A program made the position numbers and the translations under genes. A stretch of 64,000 bases of DNA from Dyella_B humi. GTDB taxonomy: Bacteria; Pseudomonadota; Gammaproteobacteria; Xanthomonadales; Rhodanobacteraceae. Below are positions 52,440 to 61,313 of this stretch, one piece after another. Where the stretch lies: positions 1-64,000 of the forward strand of contig NZ_JADIKI010000023.1 of NCBI RefSeq assembly GCF_044904605.1, in the 5' to 3' direction. Below the pieces are notes generated by a model. The model did no database searches. It was not told the origin of the DNA and saw nothing but the letters and a program-made list of their open reading frames with translations. How positions within the stretch are numbered: position 1 is the stretch's first letter; every line of letters starts with the position of its first letter.

Positions 52440-54809
52440 ATGAGCACATGCACGCATGGCCGAAAGATTCTGGCCGCCCTCATTGCCATCGGCCTGATGG
52501 GCGATGTTATCGCTGCACCTTCCACCAACGACCAAGGCAGTGCACCACAGTCCCAGGACACCGCATCGGATCAGAACAGCTCGTCGGTGCAGACCTCGTC
52601 CAAGGACAAGGTTAAGCAGCTTGGTGGCATATCGGTGAGCGCCAACGTACAGAACGTTCCCCCGACCGCGGCGTACACGCAAAGCCTGATCGACGAAGAC
52701 ACGATCCGCAATCTATCGCCCGGGCCTACCCTGACCGTGCAGACCATGCTGAATCAGCAACCGTCAGTGTTCGCTTACGCCAACGGCCCGAACGGCGTCG
52801 AAACCACCATCTACCTGCGCGCGTTCAATTCCAGCCAGTTCTCCGAAACATTCGATGGCGTGGCGCTCAATGACTTGTTCAACGGCGGCGTGACCAATCA
52901 GGCGGAAAACCGCAACAATGTGCTGCTGATTCCTGGCAATCTGCAGACGGTGGAAATCTATCGCGGTATCAACAACCCCGCCGTGAACTCCTACAACTCG
53001 CTCGGCGGCACCATCAATTTCGTGCCGCGCCAACCTGACGACACGATGGGTGGCAGCGTTGGCGCCAGCTACGGCAGCTTCAAGAGCTGGGACTATCACG
53101 GCACCTTCAATACCGGCGATTGGAACGGCATCAAGCAGGTGTTCTCGTTCGAGCATTCGGCCAGTCGTGGCTGGATCGACAATACCGGTGATCACAACAA
53201 CAACTTCTATTGGGGTCTGACTTACGACTTCAACGACAACAACCGCCTGTCGAACTATCTGCTGTTCAACAACAACAAGGGTTTCTCACCCTTCAACATG
53301 CCAGCGCCGCTGCAGCAGCAATACGGTCGCAATTACCAATGGCCGCTCAGCTGGACCAACTCGCCCATCAAAGACACCAACTGGATGGACATCGTCGACT
53401 TCAAATCGAAATTCAGCGATGACATCCTGTTCCAGAACAAGTTTTTCTTCGGCCGCAACGACTATCTGCGCACCTCGTTTTCGAACCCGCTCTTCCAGGA
53501 GAGCGCGACACAGCCTTATGGCCTGGAAGATACGCCGAGCTCCTTCGCGTTCTGGCTGAGCAATCCCAACGGCCCCACTTACGATCCGGCGTCAGTATTC
53601 GGCTCTGTTCAAAACGGCACCGCCTACCATTTCTATGGCTACACCACGAAAGGCGTCGGCGATACGCCAACGCTTACGCTCAAGCTGCCGCAGAACGAAA
53701 TCGTCATCGGTGCGAATGCCACCTACGGCGAGCTTTACTCGCGCGAATACTGGTACGGCTCAGCCCCGGTACCGAAGATCCTTGGCTACAACGACACCTG
53801 GGACGAACACGACCGCCGCACGCTGACGTCCTTCTTCGCGCAAGACACCATCAGCCTGTTCGATAACACCCTGCACCTCACGCCGGGCGTGAAATACATC
53901 TACGCCAGCACGACTGATCGTGATGCAGTCGGCATCTACTACCCGATAGCCGGCGAAGTGCACGACACGGAACATTTCGTGTCGCCCACCTTCGGCATCA
54001 ATTACCAGATCGTGGATGGCTTGAACGTCTATGCCTCCTACGGCAAAAATTTCAAGCTGCCGGATATCTCTGCCTACTACGGCGCCTTCCAGACGGATGC
54101 CAACGGCAACAACACCATCGCTCCGCCCCACGTGAAACCCGAGTACGTGCAGGATTACGAAATCGGTGTGCGCTATCAGCAAGACGGTTTCAGCGTGGCG
54201 ATTAACGGCTATCGCGAAAACTTCCAGAACACCTTCGTCACCGTCACCGATCCTGTCACTTTGCTCAGCACATTCACCAATGGCGGCAGCTCGCGCTACC
54301 AAGGTGGGGAGCTGCAGTTGCAAAACAACTTTGGTGCCACAGCATTCGGTGACTTCAGTGCGTACTTCAACTATGCGCACAACCAGGCCAAGTTCACTTC
54401 CAGCTTCACCTCCGATTACGCGGGAACGGTGAACGCCGGCCAGCCGTTAGCGGGCGTGCCGCAGGATCTGATCAGCGCCGGATTCGTGTGGAAGTACGAA
54501 GGCTGGCGTTTCAATCTGGATGCGCGCTTTGTCGGCAAGCAGTACGTCGACCAGCTGTATGCGGGCACGCCGACGGCATCCACGATCAAACCGTTTGCGG
54601 TGGTCAACCTCGGGGTCAGCGATACGATTCGTTTGCGGGACTCGGGCTTCGGCAAACAAATCCGCGTCGGCTTGAATGTCGACAATCTGCTGAATCGCGA
54701 GTATTTGAATACGGCGTATACGGATACGGATTACTTCGGCAACAGTTTCATTCGCGGGATCATCGCGCCGCCGCGGACGATTACGGGAAGTATTGACGTC
54801 GATTTTTGA
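52440..54809 (+). CDS. TonB-dependent outer-membrane receptor
   Basis: 789 residues. A signal peptide (MSTCTHGRKILAALIAIGLM...AAPST) is followed by a Ser/Gln/Asp-rich linker, a plug domain from about 60 to 185 (VQTMLNQQPSVFAYANGPNG; IYLRAFNSSQFSETFDGVALNDLFNGG) and a 22-strand barrel ending SIDVDF, with terminal Phe. Strand motifs such as GINYQIVDGLNVYASYGKNFKLPDIS are typical. No iron box or sugar genes are nearby, so the ligand is unknown. GAAGGGGA precedes the ATG. Confidence 0.92.
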   Translation: MSTCTHGRKILAALIAIGLMGDVIAAPSTNDQGSAPQSQDTASDQNSSSVQTSSKDKVKQLGGISVSANVQNVPPTAAYTQSLIDEDTIRNLSPGPTLTVQTMLNQQPSVFAYANGPNGVETTIYLRAFNSSQFSETFDGVALNDLFNGGVTNQAENRNNVLLIPGNLQTVEIYRGINNPAVNSYNSLGGTINFVPRQPDDTMGGSVGASYGSFKSWDYHGTFNTGDWNGIKQVFSFEHSASRGWIDNTGDHNNNFYWGLTYDFNDNNRLSNYLLFNNNKGFSPFNMPAPLQQQYGRNYQWPLSWTNSPIKDTNWMDIVDFKSKFSDDILFQNKFFFGRNDYLRTSFSNPLFQESATQPYGLEDTPSSFAFWLSNPNGPTYDPASVFGSVQNGTAYHFYGYTTKGVGDTPTLTLKLPQNEIVIGANATYGELYSREYWYGSAPVPKILGYNDTWDEHDRRTLTSFFAQDTISLFDNTLHLTPGVKYIYASTTDRDAVGIYYPIAGEVHDTEHFVSPTFGINYQIVDGLNVYASYGKNFKLPDISAYYGAFQTDANGNNTIAPPHVKPEYVQDYEIGVRYQQDGFSVAINGYRENFQNTFVTVTDPVTLLSTFTNGGSSRYQGGELQLQNNFGATAFGDFSAYFNYAHNQAKFTSSFTSDYAGTVNAGQPLAGVPQDLISAGFVWKYEGWRFNLDARFVGKQYVDQLYAGTPTASTIKPFAVVNLGVSDTIRLRDSGFGKQIRVGLNVDNLLNREYLNTAYTDTDYFGNSFIRGIIAPPRTITGSIDVDF

Positions 54810-54824
54810 GCTTGCTGAGATAAA

Positions 54825-54848
54825 CCCTCCCCTGCAAGCAGGGGAGGG
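54825..54848. repeat. Family F hairpin, single copy, just behind the TonB gene
   Basis: CCCTCCCCTGC-AA-GCAGGGGAGGG is a perfect 11-bp stem with a two-base turn, 15 bp behind the receptor stop. It is identical to the right half of the element at 44983-45088. It could end or stabilise the receptor mRNA. Confidence 0.8.
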
Positions 54849-54878
54849 AGTAGCTCGTGGCGAGCATAAACACTTCAC

Positions 54879-55871
54879 TCAATCCATCACCGCCAACACG
54901 CACTCATCCGCACCAAAACTGCGGCAGCACACTTCGAAGATCGACAAACCCTGCGATGCAACAACCGGTCCAAGCAAACCCTCCAAGTAACCGCTGAGGA
55001 ACTTGCAGCCGGAATGTCCATCTTCGGCGCACAACGGACTGTTGCGGATGTGCAACTGGTTGCCGGCGTATTCGACCTCAAGTAACGCGCTCAACGCAGG
55101 AACGCCTACGCGCGTCATGGCCGCTTCCAGATCCATTTTCGTATTCAGCGCATGCTGGCGTTCGAACACCCACGCGCCGATGCGCTGACCAGCCAGCAGG
55201 AGCGACGATTCACGCGCACCCGCCTCCACCGACTGCTCCAGCTTTTTCATCCCGGGGAAGATCTGCGGGTAATCGCCCATCAGCTTGGGCAGCAGTTTTT
55301 CCACCGCTGCCACGTCCGCATCGAGTTGGACCAGTTCCACGAAAGGCTCCAACACCGGCGCTGATACGGGCGCAGGCGCAGGAGTGCGGATAAAGACGAA
55401 CTCCGGTTCGGGTTCGGGTTCCGGTTCCGGCACGGGTTGCGGCTTTGCTTCCGGCAATACGACTTCCGCTACCGGTGGCGCGGGACGAACTTGCGGCACG
55501 CCGGCCGTTGCGAAGATATCCGGTTTGGCCGCTGGCTTCTCCGCAGCTGGCGCAGGTGCCGGCGCGGGTGGCGGTGGCGGCACGTAGTCCTTGGCCACGG
55601 AACGCGATGCCGCGAAATGCGGTTTCGGCGATCCTTCCACAAACGGCGAGACCTCGAAGCTGACGATACGCTCGTGCGCATCCAGCGCAGTCTCCAGCGC
55701 ACGCTGCTTGCGCTCGGGTCCACGCACGATCATGGTCAACAGCACGCCATGCGGATCATCTGCCAGGCGCTGCCGCACCAAAGCGAAGCCGCACGCGGCG
55801 GCGACTCGTCCGACGTCCATAAGCAGACCCTCTCGCGAAAGCGAGAGCGCCTGAAGTTCCAGCTCGATCAT
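54879..55871 (-). CDS. V4R-domain protein with ACT-like N terminus
   Basis: From ATG 55871 (MIELELQALSLSREGLLMDVG; CAGGGGGG upstream), 330 residues. Residues 1-75 look ACT-like; residues about 95-185 are a low-complexity linker rich in Pro/Ala/Glu (PPPPPAPAPAPAAEKPAAKP; PEPEPEPEPEF). The C-terminal 150 residues resemble a 4-vinyl-reductase/V4R-type small-molecule-binding domain: VEYAGNQLHIRNSPLCAEDG, KFLSGYLEGLLGPVV, SIFEVCCRSFGADECVLAV, with the conserved Cys and Gly positions. V4R domains bind small hydrophobic ligands (e.g. BchJ, XylR). No DNA-binding or enzyme domain is visible. Confidence 0.6.
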   Translation of the reverse strand: MIELELQALSLSREGLLMDVGRVAAACGFALVRQRLADDPHGVLLTMIVRGPERKQRALETALDAHERIVSFEVSPFVEGSPKPHFAASRSVAKDYVPPPPPAPAPAPAAEKPAAKPDIFATAGVPQVRPAPPVAEVVLPEAKPQPVPEPEPEPEPEFVFIRTPAPAPVSAPVLEPFVELVQLDADVAAVEKLLPKLMGDYPQIFPGMKKLEQSVEAGARESSLLLAGQRIGAWVFERQHALNTKMDLEAAMTRVGVPALSALLEVEYAGNQLHIRNSPLCAEDGHSGCKFLSGYLEGLLGPVVASQGLSIFEVCCRSFGADECVLAVMD

Positions 55872-56107
55872 TAGGCCCCCCTGTGTCGATGCTGGTGATT
55901 GAGTGAAGGCCAAAAGTATGAATGATTTCGCCGGAAATTACCGTGATACGTCTCAAGCCGCATGCAGGCGCTCGATCGCGCATGGCGCACACCATGCCAG
56001 AACCCGTCTCTTGAGGCCAACGCCTGTCCGATCGTTCCCTCGGCCATGCATATAAAGCGCCATCGTCGGCCGTTTTCAGGCCGAGGGCGATCGATGCGCG
56101 GACTTTT

Positions 56108-57703
56108 TTAAGCGTGCGCCGGCCCGTGTTCACCGCGCCAGAAGGAAAACACCAATAGCACCGATGCCAGCGCCAGGTACGCGCCGGCGAACTGCAGGGC
56201 GATCGAACGCATGGCCGGTTCAAGCGTCCACGGCAGATACAAATTGCCGGCCGGCGTGACCGAATGAATCACGCCGAACAGCGTCAGCGCTCCGCCCAGC
56301 AGAGCGATCCACGCCGCCCGGCGAGGTTTGCCGTCAATCATCGCCACGACAAAGCTGGCCCAGACCATCGAGGTGATGATGAACCCGTTGCCGAGCACAT
56401 TGATCACCGCCAGCTCGGAAATGCCTTGTGACGCATCGTTGTACAGCGCGGTGAAATGATCAGGCGAGACATACGTGGGATCACCCAGCTTGATCGCGAC
56501 CATGCGCGCAATGGCCGGAAAGAAACTGAACACCACGGCCGCGGCATGACGCACCGGTGTCGCCTCGAACGCCTGTGCGGTGATGCCGATGGCGACGAAG
56601 ATCAGGATCGGTGCAAGCACCGCCAGCGGCAGCATTTCCACCAGATTGGACAGATAACCAAAGATGCCGCCCAGGCCGATCACGATGCCGGTAACGAGGG
56701 TATAACCCGTGCGCGCACCCATCGTGCGATACGCCGGCTGACCGATGTATGGCGTGGTTTGCGCGACACCACCGCAGAAGCCGGCGATCAAGGTCGCCAG
56801 CGCTTCCACCAGCAAAATGTCGCGGGTGTTGTAGTCGTCGCCGGCGGCGCGCGCGCTTTCGGTGACGTTGATGCCGCCCACCACCATCAGCAGGCCGAAC
56901 GGAAGAATCAGCGGCAGATACGGCACCGTCAGCGGCAGGCCGGGCAGCCACTGCAAGGTCGGCCACGGCAGCGCGAAGCGCCACTGCCATGCCGCCATCG
57001 GATGATAACCATGGCCCAGCAAACCGAGCGGACCCAGCACGACGTACAACAGCACGCCGACAACAAAAGCAACCAGCACGCCCGGCAGATTCCACGGCAT
57101 GTGCCCGCGCGCCACCAGCGCGTACAGCACCACACCGAGACCCGCAAAGCCGACCACCGGCACCTTCATGATTTCCACCAGCGGTAGAAAACCCATCAGC
57201 ACCAGCGCAATGCCCGCGATCGAACCCAGCAAACCTGCGCGCGGAACATGCCGCTGCACCATCGCGCCGAAAAAGGAAAGCACGGTCTTGAACACGCCCA
57301 TCACCACCAGCGACGCCATGCCCAACTGCCAGGTGGCGATTGCCGCCGCATGCTCATCCATGCCCGCCTGCTTGTAGCTGAGAAACGCCGGACCCAGCAC
57401 CAACAGCGCCATGCCGATGGTGGTCGGCGCATCCACGCCCAGCGGCATGGCAGTGGTATCCGCCTTGCCGGCACGTCGCGCCACGCGACGCGCCATCACC
57501 GTATACGCAAGATTGCCGAGCAGAATGCCCAGCGTGGTGCCGGGAAACATTCGTGTGTACACGAGATCGGCGGGGAACCCGAAGATGCCGATCAAGGCGG
57601 TGGCAAGAAAAGCCATCACGGACAGATTGTCCACCAGCAAACCCAGAAAGCCGTTGAAGTCGGCGCTGACGAAGAGAGGAAGTTTGTTGGTGGATTTGCT
57701 CAC
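56108..57703 (-). CDS. NCS2-type permease (xanthine/uracil/adenine family)
   Basis: 531 residues with about 12-14 helices and TTAMPLGVDAPTTIGMALLVLGPAFLS, PYLPLILPFGLLMVVGGINVTESARAAGDDYNTRDILLVEALATLIAGFCGG (split: PLILPFGLLMVVGGIN and ILLVEALATLIAGFCGG). The signature in helices 8-10 is that of the AzgA/UraA group; the substrate is a nucleobase or similar small molecule. Start is a GTG at 57703 with no strong ribosome site. It lies 236 bp behind the V4R gene start, same strand. Confidence 0.8.
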   Translation of the reverse strand: MSKSTNKLPLFVSADFNGFLGLLVDNLSVMAFLATALIGIFGFPADLVYTRMFPGTTLGILLGNLAYTVMARRVARRAGKADTTAMPLGVDAPTTIGMALLVLGPAFLSYKQAGMDEHAAAIATWQLGMASLVVMGVFKTVLSFFGAMVQRHVPRAGLLGSIAGIALVLMGFLPLVEIMKVPVVGFAGLGVVLYALVARGHMPWNLPGVLVAFVVGVLLYVVLGPLGLLGHGYHPMAAWQWRFALPWPTLQWLPGLPLTVPYLPLILPFGLLMVVGGINVTESARAAGDDYNTRDILLVEALATLIAGFCGGVAQTTPYIGQPAYRTMGARTGYTLVTGIVIGLGGIFGYLSNLVEMLPLAVLAPILIFVAIGITAQAFEATPVRHAAAVVFSFFPAIARMVAIKLGDPTYVSPDHFTALYNDASQGISELAVINVLGNGFIITSMVWASFVVAMIDGKPRRAAWIALLGGALTLFGVIHSVTPAGNLYLPWTLEPAMRSIALQFAGAYLALASVLLVFSFWRGEHGPAHA

Positions 57704-57752
57704 TAGTGATGTCTCAAGTTGCTCTTGCGTGAAATAGAGAAAGGAACCTCGG

Positions 57753-57869
57753 CGTCATTCCGGCGAAGGCCGGAATCCAGTCAAAACATGCGTGCGAAGC
57801 ACACAACGTCGATTTGGAGTGCTTCGCACAACGTGTTTGTACTGGATTCCGGCCTTCGCCGGAATGACG
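57753..57869. repeat. Composite inverted-repeat element, family A, copy 2
   Basis: Inverted 29-base arms (57753-57781 and 57841-57869) match those at 7821-7938. The centre is about 59 bases and shares aagcacacaacg and gagtgcttcgcac with copy 1, so the whole 117-bp unit, not only the arms, is conserved. It lies between two minus-strand genes. Confidence 0.85.
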
Positions 57870-57908
57870 TGCGCGCTGTAACAGACATCTAGGAAAACAA
57901 GGACATCT

Positions 57909-58361
57909 TCAGAACGACACATCCGCCGGCTGCGTCACCCGCAATACCGATTGATCGCCTGTGCGCTGTTTCCACGCCGCGCGAATCGCTTCGATCTTGC
58001 TGCGGTTGTCCGGCGTATCGGGGTAATAGATCACCAGCAGTTTTGAATGCAGGCGTTCGGGTGTGCTTTCCTGCTTGCCTTGCCACTGCCCGTAGACGTC
58101 GATCACGCTCAATCCATCCGGAAAACGCGGCGTGACTTCCTTATCCAGGAAGGCGCGCCATTGTGCTTCGCTGATGCCGTGCTCCGATTGATCGGCTGGC
58201 CCCAGGCCGAAGTAAAGCTTGGTATCCACCCAGTTCTGCGTTTGCGTCGGATGTGCCGCATCGCCGTGCAAGGTGGAAGAAGTGGAAGGCGCCGGCGCGG
58301 TCGCACAGGCAACGAGCTGCAGCGCAAGCACTGCGGCAAGCAGCAAACGATGGGTTTTCAT
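57909..58361 (-). CDS. DUF3574 lipoprotein
   Basis: 150 residues with a lipoprotein signal (MKTHRLLLAAVLALQLVACAT, lipobox VAC) and a body WVDTKLYFGLGPADQSEHGISEAQWRAFLDKEVTPRFPDGLSVIDVYGQWQG (first part LYFGLGPADQS, then FPDGLSVIDVYGQWQG), which is the DUF3574 family. AAGGGGAG precedes the ATG. Function unknown; it is probably anchored to the outer membrane. Confidence 0.82.
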   Translation of the reverse strand: MKTHRLLLAAVLALQLVACATAPAPSTSSTLHGDAAHPTQTQNWVDTKLYFGLGPADQSEHGISEAQWRAFLDKEVTPRFPDGLSVIDVYGQWQGKQESTPERLHSKLLVIYYPDTPDNRSKIEAIRAAWKQRTGDQSVLRVTQPADVSF

Positions 58362-58821
58362 GCACTCCCCTTGGCGAAACGTTTGGACGTCCAGATGCGT
58401 ACGGCCTGCACGCGAGTATTCATGACGGATCGACGCTTTAGCAACCTGAGCATGCTCCTAGCCGGCATCCGTGTTTCAAACGCATCATTCGCAAAATGTT
58501 GCGTAAGCACAACGTAAGCCTTCTTGTAGGCATTTCCATCCTGTCTAGGCGACAAAAAATCTTATCAAGCATTTATTCCGTAAATTCAAAGGCTTTACTC
58601 CTACATCTCTGTACATGCCGCACCGTGCGACACGCATGATCTAGACAAGATCGCGTCATTACGATAAACAAATTGTTACATCGCAGCATAGGGAGGGAGC
58701 CGGTGTTTCAAGCGGCTTCTGCGGTGTTTTTGCTTGTCATCAAAGGCCAACAGAAGCGCCGGCAAAGACTGGGTACGCGGCGTTGGTCGGTATTTTTTTA
58801 CTTTCCGGGGGAAGACCAGGC
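58362..58821. other. Long upstream region of the second TonB receptor gene
   Basis: The 460 bp between divergent DUF3574 and TonB genes have no convincing frame. AACAA-A-TTGTT (58667-58677) is an 11-base palindrome about 150 bp before the receptor ATG and could be an operator. A stretch of short Gs (CCGGGGGAAGAC) serves as ribosome site. Confidence 0.4.
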
Positions 58822-61194
58822 ATGCATACATCCGAAGTTCGTCGTCACAAAACACTCTGGCTCGCATTGAGCGCAGCCCTGGCACTGAATACAGCCGGCG
58901 CGGTGCACGCCGACAACACGCAGGCGCCCAGCAGCAACGACGCGAACGACAAGACGCACAAGAGCACCACGCTTTCCACGGTCAACGTCAACGCGCAGGC
59001 ACTGGCCGGCGGCCTGATGGCGGTGCAGGATCAGCCTAAGCAAGTGTCGACGATCACTGCGCAGGCGATCGCGCAGGTGCCGATCACTGCCGACTACACG
59101 CAGATCATCAACAGCGCGCCGGGTGTCAACTCCGCCTCCGGCGACGGCTTTGGGCTGACCGATGCCAGCAGTTACACCATCCGCGGGTTCAACGCGAGCG
59201 AAATCGGCGTCACGCTCGATGGCGTGCCGGTGAACGATGCCGGCAACTACATTCCCTACGCTTCGGAGTACGGCGAGGCGCGCAACTACGAATCGATCAA
59301 CGTCTCGCAGGGTTCGGCCGATCTGGACATGCCGGATCTGGGTGCCGTCGGTGGCCACATCAGCTTCATCACCAAGAAGCCGACCGATGATTTCAACGTT
59401 TACTTGGGACAGACTGTCGGCAGCAACAACGCGCTGAGCACCTTCCTACGGGTCAATACCGGCGCCATCGGGCCGGTACGCAGTTGGATCTCGATATCGC
59501 GCAATTCCGACGACAAGTGGCGCGGCGGCGGCGACAACAACATCGATCGCATACAGGCGAAATCGGTGTGGACGATCGACGACAACAACAGCCTTACCGC
59601 CAACTTCAACCTCAATCGCGAGCGTAACTATTTCTACATGCCGCTGACCAAGGCGCAGGCGGCGCAGTACGGCTACAACTACGACTACAACACCACCTGG
59701 GTGCCCACGCCGGCCGGCGGTTTCGCCGCCAGCGATCTGTACAGCGCGCCCGCTACGCTTGCGCAGGTCAATTATTACCGGCTGTTCCAGAACCCATTCA
59801 AGTCGTGGGTGGCCAATCTTGATGGTGAATTCAAGTTCGGCAGCAACCTCTCGCTTTCGGTGATCCCCTACTTCCAGTTTGGCGACGGCAACGGCAGCTT
59901 TGCCGGATTCCTGCCGCTGCAATTCGTCAACGGCAAGCCGGTGGTGCAGGCGAACCAGTATGCGGACGGCCAATACGCGGTGTACGAAGCGTATCGGCCG
60001 ATCACCTATCGCCCGGGCATCAATGCCAAGTTCACACTGGAACTGGGCCTGGACAACACGCTCGATTGGGGCATTTGGTACGAACGCTCGCGCCAGCTCG
60101 AATACATCGACGGCGCCTATGTCGATCCGCAGACCGGTATTCCCGAATCCATCTGGGGCGACAAGAATCTGCTCACCTACAGCAACGGGCAGATCTGGAA
60201 GAACTATTCCGAATACGACGTCACCACGGTCGAGAAAGCGTTCGTGGAAGACAGTTGGACACTCAACGATGCGTGGACCTTCAACGTCGGCGTGGCTTAT
60301 CTGCACACCGAGCGCAACAACCAGTTCGTGCTCTATCCCGGCAATCCCGACGCTGCGGATTGGACGTCCGACCAGAACTCCGATCAACGCTATCACCGCT
60401 TTCTTCCGACGCTCGGCGCTTCGTGGAAGCTGGATGACAGCAACCAGCTCTACTACAGCATCACGCGCACTTTCCGCGCGCCGCCGGATGCCGCCACATT
60501 TGGCAATTCGCGGCTCGGCCTGCCGGCGCCGCTGCCGGAAAGCGCCTGGTCCAATGAACTAGGTTGGCGCTTCACCAAGGGACCGCTCGCCCTGCACACC
60601 GATGCGTACGTCGCCAACATGGGCAATCGCACGGCGGTAGGCCTCGACCCGAACACTTTCATCAACTACTACATCAACGCCGGGCGAGTGCGCATGGCCG
60701 GCCTCAATGCAGAAGGCACGCTGGATCTGGGCCAAGGCTTCAGCCTCTACAGCTCCTACACGTATACGCAGGCGAAGGTGCAGCAGGATCTCAACCTGCC
60801 AGCCACCGCCGACACAGCAGCCGCGTCCTATGCCACCAAGGGCAAGCAGTTTCCCGGTACGCCACGCAACATGGCGTATCTCGGCGCGCGCTATTCCGCG
60901 AACGGCCTGACCTTGAACCTCAACGGCAAGTTCACCGGCAGCGAATACGGCGACTTCATGAACTCCGAGCGCGTGGCGTCGAACTTCACGCTCAACGGCA
61001 GCGCCAGCTATGAGCTACCGGATTTCAGCGTGCTGCATAAGCCGACCATCGCGCTCAATGCGCTGAACCTGCTCAATCGTCGCTATCTGATGCTGCCGTC
61101 GAGCACGACGATTTCGGCGGAGGTGTCATCGCCGACTTATTACGTGGGTGCGCCGCGGCAGTGGTATCTGACGTTGAGTACGGAGTTGTTCTAA
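58822..61194 (+). CDS. TonB-dependent outer-membrane receptor
   Basis: 790 residues from ATG 58822. A signal peptide (LALSAALALNTAGAVHADN) is followed by a polar linker (TQAPSSNDANDKTHKSTT), plug domain (VPITADYTQIINSAPGVNSASGDGFG; SYTIRGFNASEIGVTLDGVPVND) and barrel ending TLSTELF. Barrel loops are Asn/Asp/Tyr-rich. Organisation is like the receptor at 52440, but the two are only distantly similar. The ligand is unknown. CCGGGGGAAG is the ribosome site. A perfect hairpin follows 40 bp behind the stop. Confidence 0.92.
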   Translation: MHTSEVRRHKTLWLALSAALALNTAGAVHADNTQAPSSNDANDKTHKSTTLSTVNVNAQALAGGLMAVQDQPKQVSTITAQAIAQVPITADYTQIINSAPGVNSASGDGFGLTDASSYTIRGFNASEIGVTLDGVPVNDAGNYIPYASEYGEARNYESINVSQGSADLDMPDLGAVGGHISFITKKPTDDFNVYLGQTVGSNNALSTFLRVNTGAIGPVRSWISISRNSDDKWRGGGDNNIDRIQAKSVWTIDDNNSLTANFNLNRERNYFYMPLTKAQAAQYGYNYDYNTTWVPTPAGGFAASDLYSAPATLAQVNYYRLFQNPFKSWVANLDGEFKFGSNLSLSVIPYFQFGDGNGSFAGFLPLQFVNGKPVVQANQYADGQYAVYEAYRPITYRPGINAKFTLELGLDNTLDWGIWYERSRQLEYIDGAYVDPQTGIPESIWGDKNLLTYSNGQIWKNYSEYDVTTVEKAFVEDSWTLNDAWTFNVGVAYLHTERNNQFVLYPGNPDAADWTSDQNSDQRYHRFLPTLGASWKLDDSNQLYYSITRTFRAPPDAATFGNSRLGLPAPLPESAWSNELGWRFTKGPLALHTDAYVANMGNRTAVGLDPNTFINYYINAGRVRMAGLNAEGTLDLGQGFSLYSSYTYTQAKVQQDLNLPATADTAAASYATKGKQFPGTPRNMAYLGARYSANGLTLNLNGKFTGSEYGDFMNSERVASNFTLNGSASYELPDFSVLHKPTIALNALNLLNRRYLMLPSSTTISAEVSSPTYYVGAPRQWYLTLSTELF

Positions 61195-61234
61195 CAGCTC
61201 GATGTCTCGCGGAAGGAATGCGTAACTTTACCTT

Positions 61235-61266
61235 GCCGTCATTCCCGCGAAAGCGGGAATGACGGC
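61235..61266. repeat. Perfect REP-type hairpin, family A core
   Basis: GCCGTCATTCCCGC-GAAA-GCGGGAATGACGGC is a 14-bp perfect stem with a four-base loop, a cousin of the family A arm core. It sits between the convergent TonB and NADH dehydrogenase genes and may act as a bidirectional terminator. Confidence 0.8.
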
Positions 61267-61313
61267 CGTAGGAGATGCAGTTATCGGCGAAGCTAACCCT
61301 CACGCCACTTCTT

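Noticed and set aside
59446..60396. Minus-strand 316-codon frame inside the second TonB receptor
   Set aside because: Antisense to a clear TonB barrel; Val/Gly/Arg-rich shadow of GC-rich coding sequence.
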